Shown: positions 49,301 to 62,830, numbered from the stretch's first letter. The stretch is DNA of 64,000 nucleotides from Edolisoma coerulescens (GCA_013397115.1 VWZW01007302.1:8635-72634); one strand, 5' to 3'. Program-made: numbers and translations. Notes: generated by a model not told the origin, from the letters alone.

Positions 49301-51203
49301 CAGGTAGGTTTCACCCACTATTATCTTCATAAGGATACTGTGGTCAGCACTGAGTTCACTCGGCGGAAGCACCAGCTGGAAAGGAGGTCCTGGCAACAGT
49401 GTGCCTCTATCTACTACAAAAACTGTTCAAACACTTCAATACCTCCCTTTGACTCTTTATGCCACTCAGCACTGGCTAAATTAAATAGAATCTTTCCTGT
49501 GTGGAAAAGCAGAAGTCCTGGCAGAAAGGCTAATCATTCTCTTCTATTTGATCCCCAGAAAAAAGCTCGTAAGTTCTGCAGAAGTGTGACTGTGGCCTAT
49601 TTTCATGTATTAGTCCATTTCAAAATTAGCAACCTTCCAATGTAGTAATCTCCAGTTGATAAATTTCAGTTTACAGAAGATTGAGTTTCTCCTGTCTTAC
49701 TTTTCTCATTTCTATTATTCCAGTTTTCATTGTTTTTTCCTCTATGCAATTTCTGAGTCTTCATGGTATTTATTCCTCCCAAATACGTTCTACTAAATTT
49801 TCTTTGCCAATTCCTGCTTTTCATACATAAAATGACTGTTGGAGAACTCCATTAGCAATGTCCTTTCTTCTGATACTTTCTCCTTCAACACTACCTGATG
49901 TATTTTGACTTCCCAAGTTTCTCATTCTACTGGCTTTATTTATAATACTGAGGTTTGTTAAAAATCGACCTCAAATTAATTTTCCATTTAATTTGTATGA
50001 ATCGAACTTGTTTACCCTGAATCCAAACCTATTTTCAATGATCTGATCTCCTAGCATGCTCTCATGATTTACCAAACCCAAGTCTAAAAAAGCACCATTT
50101 CCTGTCACTTTAGTGAATCTCAGGAGGATATTTTTATTGCCTAGAAAGGCAAGAATATTTCAGACTTACCAATAATAGCATCAATTGCTCTCTAACCTGT
50201 TTCCTGGCGTTAAATTATCCAAAACAACTACTGCAGTAGTAATTATCTGTCTAGTAACATTAAAGAACTCTCTTGGCAGTGAAAAAGGATCCTGGTGGCA
50301 TATGGCATGCTGGCAGTAATAATCTTTTACCAAACTATGAATTGTGCTGTCATTAACACACACTGCTGCTCCCTGCCTTTTCCTGAAAAGCAGCCACCGG
50401 TGTTAAGAGTATTCATGACTTGCATAACCACCCTCAATCAGCTTCAGCAGCATCCTCTCAACGTCACTTGCTCTGATGTGAAGGACAGCCAGGGGACTCC
50501 TACCCACTCCTACTGGGAATTTTTCTACACTTAGGTTCTCATTTTTTAGCAAAAAGCACACTGTTCCTTTGGTTTGTCTGTCATCAGGTTCTTGAAGCTG
50601 TGGGGCTAAATAGTTGGTCAGGTTTTGGGAGGCAGGACAGGCATGTGTGGATTGCTCTTGTAAGCATTAGTTGAAAGGAACAGTGTCTTGTGCTAAAAGG
50701 ATGATGCTGCTTCCAGAACTTAAAAAATATTGCTCAGAAATAGCATCAATATTTGTATGAGAACCTTTACAGACCTAAAAGTCCTCCATCTCACAGTAAT
50801 GCAGCTCTGTCTTTTCCTGGTAGTGTCTCAACTCTCTGATCCTTTCCCTTTTTGTTTGCAACTATTCTCTCTTCTCTTCTTTTTACAGTCCCTCAGTATT
50901 ATCTTCATTCTTTATCTGGCCAAGCCTTGATCTCAGCTTAATAAAAAACCTGTAGGTTTAAAGGAACTATGACTTGCTTTTAAGGCATAGCTTCCTTTCT
51001 TTACCACATCCACAGATACAGGGGCTTTACATGTTTGTAGGTCAGTTCCCTGAGTCACAATAGCAGAACCACAATAATAAAACTGCTCTGAGAGCAGCTT
51101 GGGCCTTGCTGGCATGCTCACCCACATGCACGGAGATCTGCACATGATCCTGTATTTCAGGCCTTGGATTCAGCCTTTTCACTCTCCATCAGCAAAGACT
51201 CAC

Positions 51204-51303
51204 CTAATTTCACTTGAAGTGGGGATGGCTTGTAGTTCATGGCTACAGTCTCTCCCTCTCTTGTATCACAATCTCTGTCCGAAATAGCTGCAGCTGTTGG
51301 ATC
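51204..51303 (-). CDS. FAM219A: FAM219A exon: N-terminal segment (second coding exon)
   Basis: A 100-bp exon encoding DPTAAAISDRDCDTREGETV, then AMNYKPSPLQVKL and one base of a split glutamate codon. The acceptor is TTCTTTCTTAACAG and the donor is TTAG followed by GTGAGT. Phase 0 at the start fits the human first coding exon, which ends at a codon boundary after MQPL. This is the most variable exon recovered, with about five substitutions against human FAM219A as remembered, all before the invariant MNYKPSPLQVKL. It lies 24 kb from the next exon. The initiating exon was not found between here and base 64000, so the gene is partial in this window at its 5' end. Confidence 0.95.
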
Positions 51304-53160
51304 CTGTTAAGAAAGAACAGAAACAAAACAGAATGGTTTAGCTGAAAGTTCTGCACCCTCTTCTCTGAGTGGCTATTAGGTGACTCCATCCCCTTCACAT
51401 TCAGAGGGAGCAGAGAACATGCTGGTGTTTTGAATGCTGAAACCCAGGGGCAAAACACAGAACTTTGGAAGCACATTTACTATGTTAAAAGTACCTCTGT
51501 AAATGCCAAATTTCAACATCAGGCTTATATGATGGATGATACTGGGAATATAATGAGGATGGTGGGTCACCAGTTCAAATTCTGCCTGGGCTGGCAGTAG
51601 TCCCAAATAATTTTCACGTGATGACTCCTTGGGGTGTTGTATGAAACACATTTACAGTTTCAGATGAATTCCAAGTGGACCACTCAAGCTCAAATTTAAA
51701 ACTAAAAAGTTTGAGACCAGGTCTGTGTGAAAGTCCAGCTTGGAAGGAATGAGGGCTACATGGGCAGGAGAATTCAATTTCCGGTCCCTCTTGGGACCTA
51801 TTTTATGGCTGATAGGAAAGATCTGTCAGCAGAGTACCTTTCACTGTCACTAAAATTTCCACCCCCCCAAAAAAACAAATCTCTCCAAACATATTCTGCT
51901 CCTGCCTATTGGCAGACAACATGTACTGAACTCTATGGTACAGCACATCAAAGAACTTAAGAGAGAAACAAACTACCAACTCAGACAGTTCTACCACTGA
52001 TAAAAATATCTGACATCCTTTCACAGCAAACTGCAAACCTGTTGGAACTCTCTCCACTTAGCACCATAGTGAAAACTAAAGTTGTTTTTCAAACATGTTC
52101 TTATTCCCACCTAGAAGCCAGAAATTAAATTGAACACGCACACACATATATGTGTATGTAAATTTGGGTATATCATAGGTAGAGCTGCACAGGCAAAGCA
52201 AACATTCAACATTAGGCCCAATATATGAATAAACCATCACTTGTAAGAAATGGAACAAGGCATCATAAATTAAATACTAGAATACTATTCCAAACTGGTG
52301 AATTGACATAGTCTCTCTCTCAGTTTCTGGAGTTTTTGTTTTGTACACAATTTCTTGTAAAATGCAACTCATCATTTGGCACTGACAGCTGCATGCCAAG
52401 CAGTCACTGAGTTTCAAAGCAAGATAACACTCTTCCCTCTCAGTAAAAAAAACAAAAAAAAAATCACTTGTTGAGCCACTCTTCTGCCTGCCTTCTCCCT
52501 GCAGTGCACATTAGCTCTTTTTAATACATTGTGCTTAGGAGATAAAATGTGATTTTTGAATTAGGCTCTATCCTGGTGGAAAGCGGTTAAATAACGTATG
52601 TAGGGTTATAACATTTTATCAAAATCCTGCTCCTTTGCACTACCCAGTAGACTTTGACAGTACTTAAAATGGATGGTGCTTGCAAGACCTCGCATTCAAG
52701 GACAGTGCTGAACAACAGGTAATTTCTTCTGCTTTTCTCTAACGCAGTCACTCCTGCACTTTTCCTCTAATGCAGCAGTTTAATGACTAGTTAAAAAGGT
52801 AAGAAAAGGTTGCAAACCAAAAAACCAGTCTCCAGGAGAACATTTAGGCATAAATCATAGATCAGTTCATGTGGTATCCTTGGAACATGGATCTGGTCTC
52901 AAACATGCCCAGATAAAGGGAATAGATTAGAATCCAAGCTGTAGGAAAGAATCATCATGGTGTGGCCTCTCACCCTTCAGGGGAAAGGAGCACCCAAGAT
53001 TTGTAGATGCTTGTGGACAAAAGGAATGTTGAAAGGCAGAGGGTCCACAAAATCTTAAAAAGTTCCGTTAGTAAATTACACACTTGGCATGGAAATTGGT
53101 ACATTAGTTCTTGGCTTCCTATTAAGCACCCAGCAGTGGGTTTAGGATAAAGGAAGGAGG

Positions 53161-53226
53161 TCAAAGGGAAGAGAGAAAGAGAGAGAGATGAATTGACGAG
53201 GGTTAGAAAGAAAGAAAAAAGGGAGA
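53161..53226. repeat. GA-rich purine tract
   Basis: GAGAGAAAGAGAGAGAGATG followed by GAAAGAAAGAAAAAAGGGAG gives an almost pure purine strand. Such tracts can form triplex structures and are often polymorphic. Confidence 0.75.
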
Positions 53227-56200
53227 CCACCAATCCTGGCTCCATCACTGATGCAGCTGATGGGGTGTGCAGGGTCCTGGGGTGCACACACACCTGGGCT
53301 TTGTGGGGGTACCTTTTTATAGATGAGTTTCCCTGCACTGGAGGTGAATTTCTCCCTTTCTATGTGATTTAGTTACTGTGTGCAGTCCAGACTCCCAGAC
53401 CTTCTGGAAATGGGTTGGAGGCTTCAGGGTATTTGGTGGTCTCCACATCCCCCTACAGCCCATGCCTGCTTCTTGACCTCATTCCTATGCTTCTGCTATG
53501 TTTTGTTGTGCTTATCTCCAGGAGCCAGGACAAGGATGTTTGTCCCAGAAATGTGCTGCTCTACCTCCGTGTGGACCCTTCTCCAGCCACATTCTGTTCA
53601 TTCTCCCAGTGTGTTACTGCTAACAATCCCTGGCTGTTAGTAACAACAATCCTTGGCTGGCTCCAGAGCCATCCGGCTACTGGTGTTTGAGACATACACA
53701 CAAGCTCCCTTATCTTTGGGCTTCTACACATGGGAATAGCTAGATAACACAACAGACATGTCTGTCTGTCAGACATGCTAGAATCTCTCCAAGAGGGATG
53801 TTTAAGGTGCTAAGCGGCAGCATTTGACTCCAGGCTTCCTGGATGAGAACCTTTTCTCTGCCAGTCTGGGAAAAGGCAGGATACAGCCATTTCTAAGGAA
53901 CATGACTCCCAAGAGCTGGATGCGTCCTAGTTGCTGCTGAACACAAGTAAGTCCTTGCAGCCCCAATCTGCTGGCTGCGGGAAGGCATGGGAGAAGACCT
54001 ATTATGGGAAATGACACAGCGTGATGGCCACATACTGTCTCCCGTGCTGGTGCAAGTCCAGCAGAGAGTACACTGAGCTCAAAGCTGGAAGCCCACAGGG
54101 TAGAGAAGGGGTCTGGCCATGCCTGGACTAGCCCAGGTTCACAACGTTAAAATCATGCTAAAACTCTAAATCCACACCAGCCCTGACTTTTTGTGGCAAA
54201 CTGATGTGCTGACAGCAGATTTTCCTTTGTAGGTAACCTGATCGTGACATTAGACATCCATTTGCATCAACAGAGGGAGGGGAGAAATGTTCTGAGGTGC
54301 CTTTGAAGATTTGAACTCTGAGCCCGGACCACTGAACTCAGCTGGAGAAATCTCCAAAATGGGCTCTAGACAAAACAAACAGAAAAGGCTTCCTAAGCCT
54401 CCAGAGAAAACTATGATGATTTTCAAGGAGTGATTATTTCCATTCTGTCTAAGACATTAATCTTAAAGGGAGACGAATGGAGTCCTTGGAGATGCATTTC
54501 CCTCTCCCCACTATCTAGAGAGGAGGCCTGGCAGCTGGTGGCGCTTCTGACACTGATGGTGGGAATGATGTAGGACATGGTAGTGGAGTGAGCCCTAGGA
54601 ATTCTTCCCCAAGGTTTGGCACAATGCTTTTCAGCCCCAGCAGCACATGTTACAGCTGCACAAGAGATCCACGACTTGCACAGAGGGATCACAAGCACCA
54701 TCAGTCAGGGTGACCACTACTGTGTGCATGGGCCAGGCCTGCCCCCTCCAGAGAGTAAAATGAATTCGAGAGGAAACTGAGCTGGGCCAGGGACAGTGTC
54801 CCTAGTGCCAGTGGGTATCTATCCCTGGCCCAGGAGTGGCAAGACACTGTCATATTTCCCATCCATCACTTCACAGACATTCTGCAGCAACTCACAGGCC
54901 TCCATAGTAACAATGCCCACTGTCAAAACAGCAGCATTCCCACGCCAGCTTGGCTGGAGCTGTCTCTGCACAAACATGCTCTGCTTCTGTGCATACTGAA
55001 TGGATGCAGTTCTCTCTCTATAGCTCAACTGCCCAGAGAAACGTTTACTTGACTGATTAGCCTTTTGCTTGTGAATGCCTAAGAGCACAGTGAGATTCAA
55101 CACAGACTTTTGCTACTGGAATTCACTTGGCAATTTTTTTTCTTCTTCACCAGCCCCCCTAGACCAATACACTCAGTTCTGCCCCCAATATCAAAATCTC
55201 AGCTACATGGTGTGACTCGTCCCAGGACAGATGATGTGATTTGTTTTTGCTCACTGGGGACAACACAACACTCCCAAACAAAAGGCAAGTGCTGAGAAGT
55301 GCCTGTAGGGGCTCTAGATGGCTAAAGGTATTTAATACATTTAAGGGATTCTTTTTGTTCCTGAGGCCTCTGTATGTCTTCATTCCTAAGGAAAAAATAC
55401 ATTCAATCAGGGCACTGCATGAACATTTGGCTGAGGACAGAGTTTAATCAAAGTTTTCTCCCCACATGTTCACAGCTTAATTGGGCATGCACAATCACAG
55501 CATTCGAATGGTAGGAAGTTTTCTTATTAGATTGTTTGTTTCTACAGGCTTGACACAAAGGAACTTGAAAACTGCCCTCCTGCTAGGAGCAGCCATGTCC
55601 CACAGTGTGTGTACCATGTGCCACTTCTGAACATCAGACATCAGTTCCAGCAAACCTTTGGGGAGCAGGAGTGCTGTGAATCATTGGTATGCAGGAGCAC
55701 AGAGAGAAGGTGAAAACGCTTTAAACTGAATCTGGGATTTAAGGATGACGGCATGCTTAGCAGGCTGTTTATATTTTCTCTTTTAAATCACTTTCCATCT
55801 TGCAGTATTTAATAAGAAAGCATTGGCTCAAGAGCCTTTTACTCTTATTACTTACCTCTCCCAATAACCCACACTGACTATGGGGGGGAAATAGCCCCAA
55901 ATGATGGAGCTGGGTGCTTGGTACAAACTCACCCTGGTAGCACCTGGGAAAACGCAGCTCTCTTTGACTTCCTTCACAGCCAACACTTCTGACCCCTTGC
56001 AAGCTTAACAAGGTCCCACTTCCCACTCTGCAAATCCTCGGGAACCCCAGAGGATGCGGAAGGGAATAGGCACACACGGTTTCTGTGGTCTTCAGCTGCA
56101 CCTCAAAAACATACGTGTAACTTGAGAAGTCTCTATCTGCCCCTCCTTCCCATCCTCAAAAGCAGTCACATTTACAGCTCTTATGAAAATGTTCTCCACT

Positions 56201-57439
56201 TTGCTCCCTGTGGGAAATTCTATGATCACCAGAGCAGCTCTGCTGCTTTTTTTGGATAAAAGCAGAGGGGCATGATTGCCCTCATCCTCTAATCTCAAGG
56301 AAAGACCCAGTATACAGGGCTTGACCATCACTTCTCTCCATAGTTCAGAGGCTTCTGTCTGACCACCATCAGTTGAATCAGTATGAGCCAACTGATCAGG
56401 AATATCACCCAGCTAACTTGTCTCTCTGCAGTACCCACCAATGATGTACATGCTGTCTTCTGTCCTACTTAAAAGATGCTGGAAGTCTCAGTACCGACAC
56501 GTGTGCGACAGCTTACAGTGAGTGCTTGCAGCTCAGCAGACATCTGCTTTCTGGAGCTGCCCATGTGGATTGTATACTGCACACAAATGCTAACAGGAAA
56601 GGACAAGTCCAAGTGTTTTGTTTCTTTCCTACATCAAACACTGAGTTTGGAAAAATGGATAGATGTTCTGTGCATGAGGGACTGACTTAGTGAGCAGAAA
56701 AACAAGTGAGAAACCACACACCCTGAATACACATGGGTCAACGAGAAGTTTCTGTGATTCCCATGTTGTCATTCAGACTCTTGGGCTAGAACATTGTGCT
56801 GCTAATAAATATTTATACCTTCAGTCTCTGCCCTGGCAACAGAAAATCCTATGCTTTTGGCAGATTCTCTCTGCCTCAAGCTGTACCAATGCCAGGTGTT
56901 CCTGAGAAATCTGGCTGTAGGCAGAAAGCTTCTGGGGAGGGGAGTCCGATGTGCAGAGGCAGGTATGTAAAATCTCACAGTGTTTCTTCTTCCACAGAAG
57001 ACCTCTGCAGCCTCTACATATCACTACAATATAGACATAAAGTATCTATGAACATAAAGAGCCCAAAAACCCACCAGGAACAAAACCAATTGGAACCAAG
57101 ATGTGCATAGTTTGATGTCTATGTAAGAAACAGCATAAAGGAAAGGCTCAAATTTATAGGGGATCAAACTTAAAGGGGATCAATCCAAACCCAGGGTATA
57201 GATGAACAATGGTCAGTAATAATGGCATGTTTGGCAAGAGAAAGGAAAGTGTCACAGGACGATGTACAACAGGAATGGAACCAGAAAGCCTCACAAAAGA
57301 CTCTCTCATACTCTCTTCCTCAGGCTTCAGCTTAAGGAGTTTTGGAGCCCATTTATTCAAGCGAGATGTAATCCCCTCATCAGTCCTATGGATAAAAGTT
57401 AGGAGCTACAACCACCCCAGAACACTAGAAGAATGGGGT

Positions 57440-57640
57440 TGCTCACAGAAGAAAAGGGAAGACTAAGGAAGGATATAATAGCTATCTTCAGATACAGAGA
57501 GGGCTGCCAGAGAGAAAAAGAGGAGTATTTTTTTTTCATGTTTCTGATCACTAGAATAAAAAATTATTATCTTAAATGGCAGCAGGGTTACAAGGAATTA
57601 TACAAAACTATAGAGGTAAGGCTAAGGAGCTGTACACTTG
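57440..57640 (+). mobile_element. Probable CR1-type LINE fragment
   Basis: GAAAAGGGAAGACTAAGG, ATAATAGCTATCTTCAGATA and CAGAGAGGGCTGCCAGAG resemble the CR1 segment that reads 'gactgagggg...atagccatcttcaggtatctgaagggctgcca'. The copy then decays into A/T-rich sequence. Family and borders are uncertain. Confidence 0.5.
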
Positions 57641-60600
57641 CCTGATGAAGTTGTGGCATTCTTGTTGCAAACCCAGGTTAGAAACTGATGTCACACAGAA
57701 AGTCAACAGAGCTGATCTGGTTTTCAGGCAGACTGATCCCGATTTGGTGCAAACTGTGAAGATCCCTGGTCTTTTTAGGTCCCTTTCCCCCATCTGTCTT
57801 AACCAGAGAAGAACTTGCTTCTAGGCCAGACTTACTTAGTCAGAACACCAGTCTATCCTGGAACAGAGGTTCTCTAAATTCCCCTTACACACTGCCAAGG
57901 ACCATGGCTGACCTCCACCTTCTCTCTGGGACAGCTGAAGAAAACAGCTTTTTCCTAGGTCTCGCATGTTGAAGGAGCTCCAGAATCACATGGGGTCCAA
58001 AGCAGAAGGCTCCTGGGAAGACATGATTGTCACTTTTCATCAACATGTGCACTCTGTCAGATCCAGAGCAGAAACTGCTCCTCTCAGCATCCCCATCCTC
58101 CCTGTACCAAAGTAAAAATAAATGGCATTTTGGCGACACAGTGACTGATGTACTGAAAAACATTCTGATAGCTACTGACTTGGTTTCAACAAAGCAATAA
58201 ACAACAACTGTTTATTGACTTTCTACTAGCTCTGCCAATGCACCACTTATACATTGCTGTTCTTCTTTTCTGAGCAACTACTGAACAGATCTTGTTTAAC
58301 AAATTAGGCCTGCAATATCCACTACAAGATCCAGATTTTGAACCTGATTAGTTTATAATTGTAAGACAAATTGGTGTTTGAAACCATTTTATTTCAGCAA
58401 TTGAGAAGCCAGCTGTGTTAATATTGCTGCATGAATAAAACCCCTAGTCTTATTAATTAAACTGAACCAGCATGTCACTAAAATGACTTTTTGCTGTGTA
58501 CACCTGCAGTTGGGGTAGCTCAACTCACTGACAGGTAACCAGGAATTCAGACCATTGCTTTGGTTCAAACAGGGGCAGAAGAGAAGTGCCAGTCTCCCTG
58601 TGGGTGCCGCAGTGCCTGTACTGAAAAGCTCCCTTGGAACCCTGGCCACAAAGGGCCTGCCCAACTGCCACATCCAGGCTGAACAAAATGCAGCAAACAG
58701 AAAGGCATAAGCTGTGGAAAAGGAACAAGATGTTTCAGTGGTCTGTTTTCCTAATCAAAAATGACATTTGCAGCACAGGGAAGAAACTCTTTTTTTTTTA
58801 GATGATGATGTATGACTAATCCTGGGAGTCTACAGTAGCAGAGGAAGCACCAATTCAGTAACTAGACCAAATACTTCGGGAAAGCATTTGAGGGACAAAG
58901 AAGAAAAACGGGAGTAATTACATGATTTCTGTTAGATTTCCCTCTGAGAAACCAGCAGCACAAGCAGCCCCTGGTCCTTTCCTTTCAATCATGATAGAGT
59001 ATATTTAACACCGTATTTCCCTCCAGGCTTTTCTCACACACATAAGCCATCTCTATTATCACATGCATTTATAAGTTTGCTATCTTGCGCTAGCTTTACA
59101 TGACTTAAATTGGATCATTAACATTGCAAATTAGAAAAATGCCACATTGCACTCCCCACTGCCTGCAGCACTTGCCAAGTGGCTGGCATGCAATAGCTAT
59201 TTAAAACCAGCTATTAACTGAGGTATGTTTTCAGGATGATTAAATATCAAAATAATTCCTTCCTTGTAAAGGATATATACGTGAAGATATTATACCTTTC
59301 CTTTTGTACCTCTGATTATACAGCTACAGCTCTGAGGTGCAACGTGAGTATTCAAAGTGCTAAAGCATCACGGATTCCTTGGTAGCTATTGTAAGAGTCA
59401 GTTTAGCAACTGGCATCTGGCCAAACCAGGATCATAAAAAAACCCATACAACTTTACAGCTGCTCTTTAAACCTCAGCTCTTGAGGGGAGGATACCCTTA
59501 AAATGATTAAAAAATTGAGCAACATGTGAGAGCCAAGGTCACAGTGTGTTTGGAGGACAGAGGCAGGAACAGGAGCCCAGAACCTTGGCTGCATGTTCCA
59601 GCTGAATCCTATGGAAAACTGCATGGCCCTAGCGCTGTCTGCAAGGGACCATGGCAGGTTCTTGTAGTGACTGAATTCATGCCCATTGGTTATTGTCAAG
59701 AGCTTATCTCAGGTCTGTGCCCCATCTTTACTTCTTCGAGGCTTTAACAGAGCCTTGTCAAGAGGAATAGTCGGTTTTCAAAGAGAGAGTTGTTTTCCAC
59801 CTCAAATGAAGACTTTCACAGACTCTCCTGCATGGTGGAAGGGAACTGTGCTTCCTTCCCGTGGACAGTTCTGGGAAACTATGCTTCTTTTCCATGGACA
59901 ACCCTAACACCTAGAGAAACTGGCTGAGGAAGTGCAAGTGGAGCCATCACTACTGAAATGCCATGGCTGTCAGCATATATATAGAGTGGTTTATGGATTC
60001 TCTCCACGTGCAGCTAGGCTGTCCCAGCTGTACATGAAAGACAAAATCAGTTTGCCTGAAGGAAACACTAGAAATTTTGGTTGGTTCTAGCAGATACTGC
60101 AGAAGTGATGTATTCTGACAAAAAAAGACCTGGTGCAAGACAAATGACAGTAGGAGAGCCCTGTTGCAGTGATGTTAGTTCCCACCAATGTCCTGGAGAC
60201 TGGATAATTGCTTCCACAGGCCATTGATTGGATCCAGCATGGCAAACATGATGTTATTAAGCTCTCAGAGTCTCTGGCTGTAAGAACAATAGCCGGAAAA
60301 GCTGGGATGGCTCCACATCCACACCTTTCAACAGACCAAGGGCTCTAATCAGTGGTTCAATGTCATAGCTATTACTAGCATAAATCTGGGGTCACTTGTT
60401 CTTTTCCAGTTGGTTTGGGTTTTGTTTTTGTTTTTGTAAGGCAGCTGATTTTTACATGTTCAACTTCCATACAAGTGTGATGAATGAAGTTTTGCTTTCC
60501 GCTTCTGGAATATCCCTGGCACTTTTAATCAAATACCTCAGATCCTTTTCTGAGCTGTTCGATTGCTTCTTCTGTTCACTCCTTCTCCAATAACAATTTC

Positions 60601-60804
60601 TCATCCGGCCTCTCTCCTGCACCTAGTAAATCTCCCTTCTTCCAGAGAGCAAGGGTGTTCGGCTCTGCAGGCTCTCTGACTGTGGTCTCAACCCAGGAAA
60701 GGAGACGGGCTGTAAGCAGGACACAAATGAAGCTCCAAAGAAGCACTGTGGGGCCCCACCACTCTGGAATGGAGGCTCCCGGGAAGCAATCATAGCGCCA
60801 AGCC

Positions 60805-60938
60805 TGTGAGAGTTCAAGAAGCATTTGGACAATGCCCTCAGGCACATGGTGTAACTTCTGGGGTTGTCTTGAGCAGATCCAAGAGTTGGACTCTATGAAC
60901 CTTGTGGGTCCCTACCAACTCAGAATGTTCTGTGATAC
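60805..60938 (+). mobile_element. CR1 LINE 3'-end fragment
   Basis: GAGTTCAAGAAGCATTTGGA, AATGCCCTCAGGCACATGGTG, AGAGTTGGACTCTATGAACC and GGTCCCTACCAACTCAGAATG ending in TTCTGTGATAC follow the standard avian CR1 3' end in order. It is 5' truncated and moderately diverged. Confidence 0.85.
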
Positions 60939-61599
60939 AAGAGATTTATCAGGAACCATAATGGATGCCCAGTGGCATTCAAAGCTTTTCAACAAATATA
61001 AAAATCACAGACTTTTCCAACACAACCCCAAAGATGTGCAGCTGCCCAAGGCTCATGCACCAAGCACATCTGCCGCATCGCAGACAGGTAGGGAATCTCA
61101 GTGGTGGACATCAGCTTAGCTTGGACAGAGCAGAGACTGACAGAGCCCATGCTGTTGCTGGGCTCAGAGCTTTCCCGGGAGGAAGGCCTGAGAGTTCACT
61201 TGTCCATCCTGGAAAGGTGGATCCCAGCAACAAAAATCTGACAGTTTCTCTGCACTAGTAGAGAAAACAAAGCCACCAAGCTCAGAGTTCAGCAGCCCTT
61301 TTCTCTTTAGCGCCACGCTTTCAACTTGTCCCAAGAGACAGAGAGCTCAACCATCAGATTTCCATATTTACAAGGAGAGAGTTTCTGTTTAGCCAAGCTT
61401 GCTACAGAAATAACCCCGCAAACAGCAGCAGGAGCAGCAAGCACAGCAAACACATCTGAGGGGCAGGGATATGAAAGCCAGGGGAGATCTCAAGGCACTC
61501 TCTACCTTGGCACGGCTTTCCAGCCCTGCCTGAGACATTCTGAGGGCACAAATAATTTCAGCTTCTAAAATAAGAGTTCGCCTCGCCCCCACCCCACAC

Positions 61600-61800
61600 G
61601 CCTGTATCTCCGTGACTAATTAGCATCCGGAGGGATACAGATTCTCTTCTGATAAAGCAGTGTTTGGCTCCCTTCTCCCCTGACACATTTGTATTAGAAA
61701 TATCCTCATTACGTGACTAATCAGGAAAGCTGAGACAAAGGCACAGAAGCCGACTTAAAGGGAAATCACTGATTTTTATAAAAGCAGCTTATAAATTATT
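61600..61800. promoter_or_regulatory. Possible enhancer in upstream intron
   Basis: GTGACTAAT occurs twice in the same direction (61612-61620, 61713-61721), each next to a CG-containing CGTGAC core, with a TTAGCATCC segment, CTGATAAAGC (GATA-like) and CTTATAAATTATT nearby. The block has no repeat features. A regulatory role is inference from motif density. Confidence 0.2.
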
Positions 61801-62808
61801 CTGTCTCCAAAGGGCAGGGATATTTCCTTCCCTCCCAGTGCTGAAAAAAAAAATGCAAAATTGCGGTTCCTGAAGAAAAATCCATTTTTATTACAGAAGT
61901 GGTGGCTTTTATCATTCCCACTATTTGCCGAGCTTGCTCCCAATTCCCTTGGTTACTGCAGGGCTGCAGTTTGTGCACGGCAAAGGTCTTGGAGAGCCTG
62001 CCAGCCCCATGCTGCCCACAGGGGCTGGGCTCGGCAAGGTGCTGGACAGCTGCAGCGCTGCCCAACACTGTGGATGGGAAGTGACAAGGCTGGTTAGCAG
62101 TTTACCACACTGAGTTTAAAAGTCAGCAGCACACAAAACATCAGCCACATCCCTGGCCGTCCCTTGAGAGGGTCTGAAGATATTTTAGCTACATCTTTCA
62201 TGCAGCACAGCGGGCTGAGTGAAGACCAGAGAGTATTGAGGTAATCTGTGCTTGGCAGAAGGTCTCTGAAATAAAGGCAGGCAGACACCATTTAGCAGCA
62301 GCAGAAGAGCTTTTTAAAGGAATTAGTTTACCTTCCATGCTCCCTGGAATGGAGCTGGTGTCCATCCAGCTCCAGCTTGTCTCATTCACCTCCCATTGAC
62401 AGCACCAGAAAGAGATATCAGGCCAGACAGCTTCCGCCTCGCTTCTTTCAAGGCAGCCCCTTTATCAGCTGAAATCATGCCATCTGTCCCCGGCACCCTT
62501 TGAGGAGCCACAGCAGATTGTGGAACATGGGAGGATGCACTGCGTGATGTGGAAACAGGAGGTCGAGGGAGCTCATTGCACGCACAAAAATCCAAACCAG
62601 ATGCCCGTTTGAGCTGGGAATGGAGATGAAAAGGGGAGCGCATCATCAGTGCTCCCTGGGACAGGCTCAAGCACATGCACAGGCTCTTGGTCTTTATTCA
62701 GCTCCCTCCAGGCTGCTGCTCCTTCTGCTGCAGATATACAGACCAGCCCCAAGGCCCTGTGCTGGCCCTCCCAAGGGCTTTGCTGGAAGGCAGACTGCTG
62801 TGAGCCAT

Positions 62809-62830
62809 GGTGGGGGGGGGGTGGGGGGGG
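62809..62830 (+). repeat. G-run with G-quadruplex potential
   Basis: Ten G, a T, then eight G, preceded by GGT. The plus strand has enough G runs for an intramolecular quadruplex. The exact run lengths are prone to sequencing error. Confidence 0.8.

Larger units (their letters stand above)
27007..51203 (-). other. FAM219A large intron
   Basis: A 24.2-kb intron between the N-terminal and basic exons. It holds one CR1 fragment (40545-40771) cut by an assembly gap, short simple repeats, and several blocks dense in homeodomain-type TAAT cores (near 30005-30230, 34595-34715, 44500-44660) plus a motif cluster at 46324-46362. The longest open frame (49211-49645, plus strand) matches nothing I know. 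No nested gene or tRNA was recognised. An AT-rich, pyrimidine-rich block at about 49650-50250 could be an old repeat, but I could not place it. Confidence 0.85.

Noticed and set aside
49211..49645. 144-codon open frame on the plus strand in the large intron
   Set aside because: No recognisable family, no splice structure and no start context worth noting. A chance frame is more likely than a nested gene.
59575..59600. AACATGCAGCC on the minus strand, compared with the expected EMQPL end of FAM219A exon 1
   Set aside because: No donor follows and the residues on both sides do not match.
62332..62395. Minus-strand ATG-GAA-G followed by a GTAAAC donor, considered as an alternative first exon of FAM219A
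   Set aside because: Its phase does not fit the next exon: joining it to 51303 puts the following codons out of frame and soon reaches a stop. It could only be non-coding, and no other evidence supports it.
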